Positions 42,317-54,102 of a stretch of 64,000 bases of DNA are shown piece by piece; positions within the stretch are counted from its first letter, which is position 1; each line of letters opens with the position of its first letter. The notes below the pieces were generated by a model that was not told where the DNA came from, did no database searches, and saw only the letters and a list, made by a program, of their open reading frames with translations. The DNA is from Larix kaempferi (Eukaryota; Streptophyta; Pinopsida; Pinales; Pinaceae). Location of the stretch: positions 2,340,001-2,404,000 of the forward strand of contig BSBM01000964.1 of the NCBI GenBank assembly GCA_027924585.1. Reading direction: 5' to 3'. The translations under genes were made by a program, and so were the position numbers.

Positions 42317-45300
42317 ATGTCAGAACCACCACGGAGATCACGACGAGTACAGGGCAAAAGCCCTCCACCACCACCATCGCCACGGACCTCCGCTCCACCT
42401 ACATCACGCATTCCCGCTCCTCCTGGCCACGGTGCTGGTCGAGGGAACATTCCACCGTCGATACATACTACATCTTCAGTTTCTCCCGTAACCATCACTC
42501 ACAGCACAGTCTCAGAACCTCTTGCAGCTTCTGCAAACACCAGTATACCTGAGACTCCCACTGTCACTTCACCCACTGTTATTCCAGATATATCTTCCAT
42601 AGTGGACAACATTACAGCAGCTGAATCTAGTACAGCCCAAAATGCTAGACCAGAGGTCATCCTTCTACCTGATGTCAACACCTCCCTTCCACCAGAAACT
42701 TTCCATGATGACACAGACGGATCTGTTGGCACCACCGAAGGATCCGACCAAGATATACCTGGCTTGATTTCAGTCCCAGGCGAGTACGTCGAAATTATTG
42801 AAGATACTCGACTTCTTGACACACCTTTTGAACCTGATTATGGCTTCATTACTTCCCAGGCAGAGCTTCCACCTGTTATCACCACGCCATCCAGTGTTCA
42901 TCCGCAGGAAACCAGTTCTTCCAGCAACGTACCTCGTACCATATCTCTCCCCAATATCCCTCCAGGACATGAGATCATGGCCTCCATTCAGTCTAGTATG
43001 GTTAGTCTAGCAAATTCCCCGTTAGCATCAGCACAGTTTAAGCGTGACACAGAGCAAATGCTCTCCACAGCTTCCCGATATCCACCTGTTACTCGTCCTC
43101 CTGACTTTTGGGATCCCAACATCCAGTCTAGCATAGAGTTTCATCATTCCTATGCAGACAGCTCTAGACCTTCAGACGTTACTGTACCTAGGTTCCCGCC
43201 AGACCTCGAAAAACCTTTTCAGGACATGAACCTGGACTCAGTCTTCGATAGTCCTCCTATCGTTGAACACGCCATGGACGATACCCCCGATACCCCTCAG
43301 TTAAATTCCCCACATTTGTTGCCATCACCCATGTTTGGCGCACATTCTATGAGGGATAACCTAGTTTTTTCACCATCCTCGCCTGTCAGATATGGAAGAC
43401 CCCCTCCACAAATCGGCACTTTTGGCACCGTTGGCCAATCGACACTATCGTATTTGGCTAGCGGTGGAAGAACACCGAGTCATACTGCTGGATCTTCTGT
43501 TTTGACCGGAGGGTCACCTTCGACCACTATCTACACTATCTCAGGAGGTGGACAACCAACTGCCATGGTCCCCAACTCCAACAACCAAACTCCCCCTGGC
43601 GGGCCATCAACCCAACCAGCTGGAGGACAACCCTTTGTTGGGAATCCCGTTCCTAGTCAACAACCTCCTCCTATAGGGCCATCCAACCCATCTGCTGGAG
43701 GACAACCCATTGGATCCATCCAACAACCCTCCCAACCAGCAGCATCTGCTCAGTATGGTATGTACAACACACCTGGCAGCGGACAACCTTATACCAGTTT
43801 TCCAACCGGGCCTCATCCTCAACATCCCTCGTCAGGTATGCTTCCTTCTTGGGAACCTCAAATCCCACAGAGTGGGGGGTACTCACTATTCAGAAAATGG
43901 AACCCAGTTGGGGGGCAATCTCAGATTCCCCCCAACTTGAACTCCGGCTTCCCTTATCCTTCAGCTGCTACAACTCCATGGAACCCATCCCTTCAATTTC
44001 CACACGCTCCTCAAGGAGGAACGAACCTTCCATGGACACCATTGTCGCAGCCACCCTCCAACCCTGCTATGGGAAACCCTCCACTTACTCAATACAGTGG
44101 TAACATTCCTGGAACACAACAACTCCAAGGAACTTTTCCCCAACCAGGAGCAGCAACCATTCCTGGGTTTCAGCAACCCCAGGGTACCATACCTACCATC
44201 CCCACTCAGCAGAACATACACCAACCGGTTACCAACACTCAACCGGTTAACCAGATGGCTTACTACCCACAGAACTTCCAGCAGTATCCCCCGGGAAACA
44301 CATATGGGTATAACACACAACAGTATGCTATGCAAGGCCCCCCAGGTTTCTCTGCACCACACGGTTATTACTCATACCCACAGACTAATCGTCAACTTCC
44401 CTTTTTGGCCATGCTAGACTTACCTGATTTGTCGAGGCTCATTAACGATCTCATATGGCATGAACCTCACTGGCCACCCATTCCAGCCAAACTCCCATCA
44501 GACATTCCCAAGTTCGATGCTAAGCCCGGGGAAGACCCTAAGAACCATGTAATGACCTTCCATCTTTGGTGTTCATCCAACTCCTTGATGGACGATTCCA
44601 TTCGACTACGGCTCTTCCAACGCACGCTTACTGGCACGGCAGCAAAATGGTACATCAAGCTGCCACAACACTCTATCCACAATTTCAACACCTTGGCTAT
44701 GTAGTTTCTGACCCATTCACAGCTCCCCATCCGGTACGAGACTGGAACAGAACTATTAACCTCACTGCGTCAAACCACTTCTACACACATTTCGGATCAC
44801 ATCCATGAGTGGCGTCGATGTCGTAGGCTAATCAAGGCACCCATTCTGGATTAGCTACTCGCTGATTGGTTCACGAAATCCCTTTTGCCTCCCATATCCA
44901 GAGATATCGCTATGTGCGGGCTGGTTACAGAAGAACAAGCCATCTCGACAGCTCAGTACATGGATTTGGTATACACCCAATCCGACACTTTACACGAACT
45001 TCTTCTCCATGCCACCCGCGTTACCACTGATCCAACGAAACCTACCATTGAACCCCCCATTGATGGTATTGTCGGTTCAGTCAAGGCCCAGCCTACTACC
45101 AACTCGACAAGACAACAAGCTTCTGCTTCCCCCGTTCTACCTCAGGCTGCTTCAAAAGCTACTACTTCTCCTGCTATTTCCTCCGAAGTGAACGCAGTTC
45201 AATCTACGTCACAACCATCCGGAGGAAAGAAGAAAAATAATTATGGTAAACCTAAAAAGAACCAGCAGGAGAACCCCAAGCCACAACCCACCCACAACGA

Positions 45301-45402
45301 CCAGAAACCACGTCGAAAGGCTAAGTTTCCTTGCCTAATTTGTCAAGACGATCACTACACACGTGACTGTCCCTACAAGGACGAAGTCAACAAGTTCGTT
45401 AA
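42317..45402 (+). pseudogene. gag: Tat-B Gag
   Basis: ATG at 42317 (MSEPPRRSRRVQGK) opens 795 codons, then TAG at 44702-44704. The first 450 or more residues are Pro/Ser/Thr/Gly/Gln-rich and disordered-looking, with PSNPSAGGQP and similar repeats. The gag domain follows (PSDIPKFDAKPGEDPKNHV, TGTAAKWYIK), matching Tat-A. After the TAG the same frame runs on, with another TAG near 44853, to a basic tail (GGKKKNNYGKPKKNQQ) and the zinc knuckle CLICQDDHYTRDC at about 45334-45372. It is much longer than a typical 300-400 residue Gag because of the N-terminal extension. Confidence 0.9.
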
Positions 45403-46797
45403 AGGATCCTCTCACCCGGCAGTATTAACTAACCCTTTCCCTCAACAGCAACATCAGATGGTTGCCCAAGAAACCCCACAGGGGGGCAACCCGAGCAACC
45501 CAACTCGTGGAGAGACGTCCACAAATCACGAAATCTTGATGACGAGTAATGAGGAGATTCATATAACCACTCGTTCAAAGACATATGAGAATCCTCCAAG
45601 TTCAAACAAACAATCAGAGATAGCCAAAGGAAAATCTCATGTTGAAGATCCAACTCCCATTCCCCCCCTTACCGGCCATCTCCATATCGAGAAACCGCTC
45701 ACGGACACAGTGCTATGGCCACCCAAGGGCACCATACAAAAGGCGACATTTAATCCCAACGCGCGAGCTGCCCAAAATTAAAACATTGTTGAGAAATTAG
45801 CTCAAGCACCTTGCGCCATGTCGACTCTCGAGGTTCTTCAACACTGCCCCACGCAACGTAGAACCTTACTTTCAGCACTGGGGGCAATGGACCCAGATAC
45901 TTCAAACTCCATTATGTTTAACTTGGAGCACGCCAAACCTCGACTTTCTCACCACTTAGCCTTCAAGGTTCATACAAAAATCCATGGAAATAGCATCCAT
46001 CGTACCATTTTAGACAAGGGTGCCTCCACGTCGATCATGTCTTTGAATTGCTGGAGAGCCTTAGGCTCACCCGAAGTCACAATCTCTCCCACTACTCTCA
46101 GGGCATTTGATGGACACAGTTTTCAACCTTATGGACTCATTCCCTCAATTAGTGTTGAATTGGGGGGAAAAACAGTATCCGTACATATTGAAGTCATGGA
46201 TTAGATTACAATCTTCTACTGGGTCGGAACTAGTTTTACACCATGACCGCCATAGCATCTACCGTCTTCCGGATTGTGCAATTTCCTCATGAAGGGAAAA
46301 TTGTCACCATTGATCAACTTGATTACTGTATCCCAGACTCTCATCCAAACTCCGCCAACACCGTCCCGTTATTGGATCAACCTCGGTACCGGTTCCAAGA
46401 CATTGGTGTTGGTCTCATGAAGGATTCTTCCCTTATTGGAGTTTTTCCGGAGTTGGGGACCCATGTTCAACCAATCAACATGATTTCATCCAATGTCACC
46501 CCTTCCAATGATTCATGGGTGATTCCGATTCCCTCTGAAATTGAAGACCACGACAACTCCATGCCTTTGAATAGAAACCTCGCAGCATACGAAGCGATCT
46601 AATCAGCCACCGATTTGGTCGACTGTTCTACACATCACATCGTGGCACAGCTCTCGTCTGAGACTCATTCACCCCTACCATTTATCGATCCTCTCAATAT
46701 GATTCTTCCCACTAATGAATCAATTATGGAGGTTATGTGTGGTGATGAGCCACCATGGGGAGATTTTCACCATCGATCTTCATTCCCCACCATTTAG
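45403..46797 (+). pseudogene. pol: Tat-B protease region and linker
   Basis: The frame continues to a TAA at 45779-45781 and resumes with ALAQAPCAM-like sequence. The protease-like site is LDKGASTSIMSLNCWRALG. A shift at about 46203 breaks DYNLLLGRN, after which frame 1 reads TVFRIVQFPHEGKIVTIDQL and MCGDEPPWGDFHHRS, matching Tat-A. A TAA at 46600-46602 and a TAG at 46795-46797 interrupt. Confidence 0.8.
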
Positions 46798-48460
46798 ACG
46801 CTTGAGCCTGATACAAAACCCAGTCCTTCACTCGGAATGGTTCAAACCCAAGTTTCCCACTTCCCTCGATGAAGTATTTTCTGAAGGAAACTTGGCTAAT
46901 CTTATGGAAACCACTCCCATAGATATTTCGGTGAAGCCTAATATCGTGGAAAACATACATATTGGAAAAACATGTACTCCCCTAGAAATGGAGTTCTACT
47001 CTGCCTACTTCAAAACCTTCCGTGATGTTTTTGCTTGGAGTTATGAAGAAATGCCAGGAATATATCCCTCGATTGTGGTCCATGAAATTCCAACCTTTCC
47101 TGGCACCCGACCTGTTCGGCAGAAACTTCGGCCCGTCCATCCTCGTAAGGCAGCCGTTATTAAAGCAGAAGTTGAAAAACTTTTGCGTGTTGGTTTTATC
47201 TATCCCGTCCCATTGACAGAATGGGTATCTAACATCGTTCCCGTAGCCAAGAAAAAAGGAACGATTAGAGTCTGTGTCGATTACCGTGACTTGAACAAAG
47301 CTTGTCCAAAGGACAACTACCCAACTCCATTCATCGACCATATCATCGATAACTGTGCCGGGAGTGTCATCTTTTCATTTATGGATGGCTTTTCTGGCTA
47401 TAATCAGATCGATATCCTCCCAACCGACTAGCACAAAATAGCCTTTATCTGCCCTTGGGGGATTTTTGCATATCGAAAGCTACCTTTTGGCCTTAAAAAT
47501 GCCGGGGCAACTTTCCAATGGGTGATGTCATACGCATTTCACGACATCAAACATATTGTAGAACCATATCTTGATGATCTTCCCGCTCACTCTTAGACCC
47601 GGGATGACCTTCCTGATCACTTAAGTGCCATTTTCGAAAGGTGCCGTCGCTACAATATACGTTTGAATCCGCATAAGTGCGTCTTTTGCATAGAAGCCGG
47701 AAAACTTTTGGGATTCATAATCTCCAAAAGCGGGATACGCTTAGATCCTGTGAAGGTAGAAGCTATCTTAGCCCTGCCTTCCCCCACAAACATTCCAGAA
47801 CTTCAAAGTTTGCAAGGGCAGGAAAACTTTCTACACCATTTCATTTGTAATATTTCCAAGATAACAAAAGGCTATATGAGGCTTCTCAAAAAGAATACTC
47901 CCTTCATCTAGGATGATGAAGCCCAACGTTCCTTTGACAATCTAAAGGCAACCTTAACTAAAGATCCTGTGATCCAACCCCCCGATTACACACGGGATTA
48001 CATTCTTTATCTCGCAGTTTCGACTTCCATCATCGGTATGGTGCTAGTCCAGGAAGACCACAACGGCATAGAACATGTGATATACTATCTTAGTAAGAGT
48101 CTTCTCGACTCCGAAACTCGTTATTCACATGTTGAAAAACTGGCTCTGGCAACAGTTTTCGCTGTCCAGAGATTTCGTCATTACATTCTACTCCACCGGA
48201 CCACTGTTATAGCCGATTTCAATCCAATGTATTATATCCTCACACGTCAAGTGCTTGGGGGAAAATATTCTCGTTGGATCATCATCCTTCAAGAGTTTGA
48301 CTTGGAATTTGTCAAAGCCAAGTCCAAGAAGTCTTTGGTCTTTTCTGAGTTGATTTGCAACTTGCCCCGTGCTACCGAGCAATCCGAGCCCATCGATTCT
48401 CTCCCTGATGAATCATTGTTCCTCATTAGCATGTCTGATCCATGGTACGGGGATATTTTA
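46798..48460 (+). pseudogene. pol: Tat-B reverse transcriptase and degenerate gypsy RNase H
   Basis: Frame 2 carries DVFAWSYEEMPGIYPSIVVHEI, GTIRVCVDYRDLNKACPKDN and FMDGFSGYNQIDI. TAG stops stand at 47429-47431, about 47596 and 47909-47911. The catalytic YLDD (47567-47578) is intact. In the RNase H, the expected first Asp is Ala (codon 48014, LYLAVSTSIIG) and the last acidic motif reads LVFSELICNLP, so the site is dead in the same way as in Tat-A, while HVEKLALATVFAVQRFRHY is kept. Confidence 0.9.
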
Positions 48461-49687
48461 TTATATCTCCAAACCCAACGCTTCCACCCTGACCTCACTC
48501 ATGATGAACGTCGACGCATCCGACACCACGCCAAGTACGATCTCATAGTCAACGATACTCTTTATCGACGTGGTGTCGACACCGTTCTTCGACAATGTTT
48601 GACCCTAGATGAGGAGGAACGCATTCTTAATGACTGCCACGCTGGAGCATGTGGTGGTCATCTCTCTGGGATGGCTATGGCCCAGAAAATTCTACGAGCA
48701 GGATATTTCTGGCCCTCAATTTTCAAAGACTGCATTGAAACAGTCAAGAAATGTCCACCGTGTCAATTCTTTCATAGTAAAACACGCTCGCACCCTGCTC
48801 CACTCCATCCTGTTATTGCCGTCGGCCCTTTTTCCAAATGGGGCATAGATTTCATGCACTGTAAGCCCACTTCAGCTGGGGGGCATAGCTATGTCATAGT
48901 AGCTGTCGATTATTTCACAAAATGGGCTGAAGCGATGCCTACTTATGCTGAGGACGGAAAAACAGCAGCACAATTCATATTCAATCACATTATAGCTAGA
49001 TTTGGTGTCCCACAATCCATTGTGACCAATCATGGCTCCCATTTCAGGAACCATATGATCGAGGAACTAGGTGCCAAGTTGGGTTTTCGCCATGAAAACT
49101 CAACCCCATACTACCCACAAGCCAATGGCCAAGTTGAAGCCATTAACAAAGTCCTGAAACGAATGATTCAGCGTATTGTGGGTACTCAGAAATCTAACTA
49201 GCACTCAACTCTATTTTCAGCATTATGGGCATACCGAACCTCAGTGAAAAGTGCTACTGGGTTTACACCATTCCAACTGGTGTATGGCCTAGAATCCATT
49301 TTACCGATTGAATGTGAAATTCCATCACTTAAGATAGCCATAGAGCTACTCCCCCACACCACTTCCGAAGAGGAATGGTTTCTATACCTAGCCAAGCTAG
49401 ATGAAACCCGTCGTGACGTTGCTTTAGCCAATGAAGCTCATAAGAAACACGTCAAAGCACAGTATGATAAATCCGTTCAACCTTGGGTTTTCAATGAAGG
49501 TGACCTCGTACTCACATATGATCAAATGCACGATAAACTCGGAAAAGGAAAACTAGAATCTATGTGGTACGACCCCTTTGTTGTAAAACGTGTCTTGGAG
49601 AAAGGAGCCTATGAACTCGTCGATTGTGATGGCACGCCATTGGCACGGCCCCGCAATGGGCTATACCTCAAACGCTTCTACGTGTAA
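48461..49687 (+). pseudogene. pol: Tat-B integrase
   Basis: HHCC (CHAGACGGHLSGMAMAQKIL then CPPC) and core motifs WGIDFMHCKP (Asp 48848), IVTNHGSHF (Asn at 49028 where Tat-A has Asp) and GQVEAINKVLK (Glu 49136). The second catalytic Asp is thus lost by a single G-to-A change. TAG at 49199-49201. It ends RNGLYLKRFYV with TAA at 49685-49687. The frame is otherwise open for more than 700 residues with RNase H, the least damaged pol in the window. Confidence 0.93.
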
Positions 49688-49775
49688 AGGTTACCCTACG
49701 CGGGTTACTTTTTGTACATAATGTACTTAGCTTATTTTTACTCATTCTTACTTTGACTCGTGATTTTATGCGCAG

Positions 49776-50189
49776 ATGTCTGCCTACTTCGGATTCACTG
49801 ACGGTGCAAGCCGGCATACCCGGAATCTCGCTTCCGTAGCATGGGTAATCCATTCTCCCACTGGCGAGTTGATATCTTCAGGAGCCAATTGTTTGGGTCC
49901 TGCAACCAACAATATCGTAGAGTACCATGCAGTCATCGGACTCTTGACGGAGGTTGCTTCACTCTGAATTGACTCTCTATCAGTCTTTTTAGACTCCCAA
50001 CTCGTGGTTTCTCATCTGAATTGTGTTTACACAGTTCGCGATCCTATCCTACTTCATTTATTTCGGAGGGTACGCCTCTTGGAATGATATTTTAGTTTCA
50101 TTTCATATCAACACGTACCAAGGGAATTCAATTGTATAGCTGATTCATTAGCTAATTACATCTTGGATTGGCATCTTGCCCATACATAA
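49776..50189 (+). pseudogene. Archaeal-type RNase H (aRH) downstream of integrase
   Basis: Frame 3 reads MSAYFGFTDGASRHTRNLA, then TNNIVEYHAVIGLL, LDSQLVVSHLN and CIADSLANYILDW. These give the four catalytic acids D, E, D, D of the RVT_3/archaeal-type RNase H, all present. TGA stops at 49965-49967 and 50085-50087 break it; the end is TAA at 50187-50189. It starts 88 bases after the integrase stop, and the preceding TTTTATGCGCAG could be a splice acceptor, so expression by splicing or as a separate frame is possible. In Tat/Ogre elements as I know them the aRH sits between the gypsy RNase H and integrase; here it follows integrase. Confidence 0.85.
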
Positions 50190-50489
50190 AAACACATCAC
50201 AAAAAATAAAACACACAAGTTATTGTAATTAAATAGATCATAAAAATAGGTCCATATCACTGTATATAAAAGTGTTTTTCCAAATACATATAGTTTGTGT
50301 TTTAAAGACAAAAATTTGGGACCAAATCCCATACAAAAATTTGGCTCTCAAATCCTACATATCGTATACATGACACAAAAAGATAAAAGCTGCCATCTAG
50401 GGAGATCTAGGAGATCTATCATGTCCCTCATCAGATTCCTCACGCTGCTGGTGATAACACACTACAGCTCGAGCCACCTTACGAAGGAG
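50190..50489. other. Spacer between convergent aRH and antisense gene
   Basis: AT-rich; nothing recognised. It would hold the 3' ends of both transcripts. Confidence 0.5.
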
Positions 50490-50713
50490 TCAGCCGATAT
50501 GCCTAGGCACACCTACAGTATGCCGCTGGAGATGCAAAGGGATGTCGTCCACCCTCATAGCAGGAATACCGTGAGTCAAACCTTGCAAATTCCTCTCTAT
50601 TTCTTGGACCCCTCCTGCTTCATCTTCGTCTTCTTCCTCGTCTCGAGTGGCTTGGAGATCAACCCCACCTCGGGGTAATGGCGAGTACCATGCCGGTCTC
50701 TGTGGTCCACGAT

Positions 50714-50815
50714 CTGTGACATGCACACGTACATACATTAAAGTATTTTACACACTCTAAACAAAATTAAAAATTAAATATTTAAAAAAGAAAAATATAT
50801 CCATGAAGGTCATAC
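50714..50815 (-). other. Predicted second intron of the antisense gene
   Basis: 102 bases, starting GTATGACC and ending TGTCACAG on the minus strand, T-rich. Removal keeps the reading frame. Confidence 0.7.
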
Positions 50816-51690
50816 CTGAGTTGTCCCAATCCTCATCTTCCGGCAGTGCCAAGTCTATGTCCTCGCGGAAGTCCACCCCCGCATAGGGGTAGTCATCGAT
50901 CATCACTATCTGTTCCTCGAGCCATGAGAAGAAATCCTCACCAAAAGCCAAATGCTGAGGTCACCCAAGACGTCCTGCATAATCACTCCATCGAGCCATC
51001 CATGGCTCGGTAGGTGGACGGGGGGGCATAGCTATCTATGGGCGCAACAATGGCACCCTCGCCAAAAAGAAGGTGACTAAGATGCTCCCATAACCAAATT
51101 GGGAATTCTCTCCAAGCCTGCACTTATTCACTTGCTCTTTGAGGTTAGACAACATTGCCTCGCACCAGTTGAATACTATTCCCGCCATACAATCCACTGC
51201 AAGATTCATCTGTGTACGGGATTCCTGATGGGGACCCGTACTCCCTACTACACCTGTGATGGTGAACAACATGGTCTTTATAGGAAGTTCTATAATGTCT
51301 TTGATGACCACCTTTCCACTTTTCTTTCCCGAACCCTGACGGCAGTAATGGGCAATCAAAGCATCTGTGCTCGCCTCCGAGGCTGTGTATCCAGTAAAAT
51401 TCACCTGGGCTCCTCTTTTTGAGAGGCCTGTGAGAAAATAAATGTCCTCGATTTGAATTTCGAGGATGTGTTCTCCTACTCGGAAAGCCTGAATATCGGG
51501 GTCCCACATTTGAATAATGTGGGTGAGAAGCTTTGCCTGCTTACGAATACCCTTGGTCTTGAAGAATTTTAACAGACCACATTCCCACAGTGCAGTCAAG
51601 GTCTCTTCGTCATTTTCAGCCTCCAAATCATCCGCTTCATGTTCTCTTTCTTTCCAATGGACCATTTTGCTCCAAACAAGTTTCAAACAC

Positions 51691-52014
51691 CTGCAAAAGG
51701 TCATGGGAAACATTCAGTAATTATTTAACAACTTGATCTCAGCTAAAAATTTGGGAAAAAATGATTTTTTCATCTTAATTTTCGCTCCTATTGCGCCTAG
51801 GTAAAATTGGACTGCGCGGTACTGCACAGTACCGCGCCTCTATTTAACATCACAGCGCGGTACTGTTACGTAGTACCATGCTTCCCGATATGGACCCCGC
51901 GTAGTACTGTGGAGGGCGAATTTTTCCCAATAGGGCTTGCCCAAAAAATTACTTTTTCCTACTGAAAACAAGTTATTCATACATAAAATGAAAGAGAGGC
52001 TTAAAAGCTCTTAC
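51691..52014 (-). other. Predicted first intron of the antisense gene
   Basis: 324 bases, starting GTAAGAGC and ending CTTTTGCAG on the minus strand. It contains the GCGGTA hairpin cluster at 51814-51905. Confidence 0.6.
51814..51905 (+). repeat. GCGGTA hairpins in the Tat-B 3' region
   Basis: GCGCGGTACTG (51814-51824), loop CA, CAGTACCGCGC (51827-51837) is a perfect 11-base stem. GGTACT (51859-51864) and AGTACC (51872-51877) form another. A half-site GCGTAGTACTG is at about 51898. Confidence 0.92.
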
Positions 52015-52150
52015 CTGGCGCAGACAGCTGTTGAAATGGTGCCCCAAATGTCCAGTTATGGACTCTTGAAGTTTTGCTCCTCAAATGGGTAAAATCTCCT
52101 CTTTTGGTAAATGCACAAGTGAAATGGTAACTTTCTATTTTTACCTATCC

Positions 52151-52158
52151 TTTATATA
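52151..52158 (-). promoter_or_regulatory. Candidate TATA box of the antisense gene
   Basis: TATATAAA on the minus strand, about 55 bases upstream of the first predicted coding exon and 136 bases before its donor. It suggests that the antisense gene has its own promoter. Confidence 0.5.
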
Positions 52159-53595
52159 GCTTTTTCACTCTTTTTTACTCATTATTTTATCTAGTTAAAA
52201 TAAAACCCATTTCACATTACTGATATCTGGTTTCATGAGCACTTATTGACAGGATCTCCTTTAAAGACAATATATTCACACTGGCATTCATTTGTCATTT
52301 GACCTTCATTTTGAGCCTACTTTATCTTTTTCGTGCTCTAGATTAAAACTTGAAAAAGATTCCAAGCGCTTTTACACCCATCTCGCGCTTGTCAAACCCA
52401 AGTAAATGGTGTCGAGTTTGGTCAGATTTACTCATGCTCATTAAACGATGAGGAAAGTATTATCCTAGTTGTATTTTATTCTCTTTTCGGACCAGAATAA
52501 TTAAAAATTACGAAAAAGACCATTGGAGTCCATAGTTAAGCTCTTTTCAGACTCCCTAAAATTGAAAAGATTGCCAAGTGATCTTGACTCTTTCACACTT
52601 GTAAAAGTATTTGAAAGGTCGTCTATTCGGTGATAGGTTACCCCTTTTTCGGCCCATCTAGACTATTTACGAGAAAGGTATACCTCAGTCAATTTTGGCT
52701 GGGAGAGTTCTCTCGGGAATTGTTTTACACTTTTTCGGGATCGAGGGACTAAATTTACAAAAAAATACACTTTGGAGCCTCCTTTAAGTTTTTCAGGCTC
52801 TCTAAATGTGAAAAACTACCGAGTTTTCCTTCCTTGGACTTGTTAAAATTTAACATCGAAGGACCCACTTTGGGACGAACCCCTCCTTTCTCAGGTTCGT
52901 AAAACATGTGAGATTGGACTCATCTATGAGATGTGCTACACCGAGCATCTGTTATCCTCTTCAAGCTCAAAAAACAACAAAGAGGTACTCGTCTATCATG
53001 TCGGGGGAATATGGGGAACAAGTCAAGTTTGTTTTGGCAGCTTGTCAGTCGTTACCTTTGAACATGGCATGTGTCTGTCCCTTGTCTATACTGGGTATCT
53101 ATTTTTCACTGAGTTATGGTCATCGTCATGAGTCGTCTCCTTGGCCACGAGCCTACTCATTCAGTGTCTATCGTCTGCTATCAATAATCCCTGCTGCCAA
53201 GTCCTGTTACATGCCGTTATATGTTCAAAGGGTTGCATTGTTCAGAGTCGTTCATTGTGTCAGGCCTCTGCTGTGTCAGTACATACTCCATTGTATCATC
53301 ATCTTATACTATCTTTCGTTCTGATTTCGTGTCGATGATGTGGGAAACATTATGGCCCACCTTCGATGAGTCTATTCCCATCGACACCAAATCACTATCC
53401 GGGAATTGGACTTAGGGATCAACCATTAGTACCTTGGCACCTGCATGCCTCAATGGCAGGTTTCCTCATGTTCGACAGTAGGTTTACATCACTGACCTCT
53501 GATCGAACAATCTCTCGAATGCTCGACATCAACTCATCTTTTCGCATTTCGTTGGGATGTACTTCTGATACCTTGGAGATCATCGTCATCATTGG
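52159..53595. other. Tat-B 3' untranslated region or unrelated filler
   Basis: No recognised gene. Short plus frames at 52908-53324 and 53366-53599 have no recognisable product. I found no match here to the U3 part of the Tat-B LTR (39522-39896). Confidence 0.45.
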
Positions 53596-54102
53596 TTAGT
53601 AGGCCTGATCCACTAAACTCTCCATAGATCCACCCTTCTCTCTTGTCGGTTAACCCTACCACACACTATAAGAGAGAGGCATTCCATGAGCAAAGGGGAG
53701 GACTCTTGGGGGATATCAAACTTATGATCTTGCAACTTTGTGGAGATAGCTAGAGGAGGAAGCACTTGGAGCTGGAGGATTGGCTTGGACATCAAGCAAC
53801 CTTTGTAAGTAGCTTCAGGTTGATAATAAAAATAACTTGTCTTGTTTTTCCCATTTCATGTGTATTGTATAAGTTTCTGACATGGAATGTATCTAGTCTA
53901 GATTTGAATTTAATCTTTGCTTCAAGGTATTTGGAAGCTTGTATGCTTGTTCTTTGTTTGATTTGAATAGGTTCTGCATTGGAGCTTTGGGATCAAGAGT
54001 TAGAAGTGGGACAAACGTCGGATTGGAAGGTGAGTTATATCTTTCATCTCTTCCGAATACACGTGATCTTGTTGTGAAAATTAGTTCAGGAAATTCCAAG
54101 GT
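53596..54102 (+). repeat. Fragment of the Tat-B LTR
   Basis: Matches 39897-40401 from TTAGTAGGCCTGATCCAC to AATTC(C)AAGGT with about 13 differences and one indel. It keeps the GTAAGT donor (53805), the acceptor AG (53969-53970) and the GTGAGT donor (54030). It lacks the first 375 and last 98 bases of the LTR. At its right end it joins Gag-coding sequence of Ty3-D with no LTR edge. Confidence 0.9.

Larger units (their letters stand above)
50490..52095 (-). pseudogene. Antisense gene of Tat-B with plant-mobile-domain-like protein, three exons
   Basis: Minus strand. Predicted exons: about 52095-52015, 51690-50816 and 50713-50490. Donors CGCCAG/GTAAGA and CTCAG/GTATGA and acceptors TTTTGCAG and GTCACAG follow the GT-AG rule. 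Splicing the second intron (102 bases) exactly restores the frame from WDNS into DRGPQRPAW; the first (324 bases) also joins in frame. The main exon has LLTHIIQMWDPDIQAFRVG, IEDIYFLTGLSKRG, NLAVDCMAGIVFNWCEAM and FGYGSILVTFFLARVP, which resemble the plant mobile domain (aminotransferase-like) proteins that occur in antisense orientation near the 3' end of some plant Ty3 elements. The C-terminus is acidic. Stops at 51036-51038 and about 50961, and a TAA in exon 1, show decay. No clear ATG was found. Confidence 0.75.
39522..53595 (+). mobile_element. Tat/Ogre-like Ty3 retrotransposon Tat-B with antisense gene
   Basis: 5' LTR 39522-40499, primer site at 40504, leader, gag (42317), protease, RT, degenerate RNase H, integrase (to 49687), archaeal-type RNase H (49776-50189), a convergent antisense gene (52158 to 50490) and a 3' region. 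The 3' LTR is represented only by the fragment 53596-54102, which lacks the U3 part and the very end. The right edge given here is therefore nominal. Tat-B sits inside the second RNase H of Tat-A. Confidence 0.85.

Noticed and set aside
42301-44362. Several frames overlapping Tat-B gag on both strands
   Set aside because: They are shadows of the Pro/Gln/Gly-rich Gag, whose frame continues through the gag domain and zinc knuckle.
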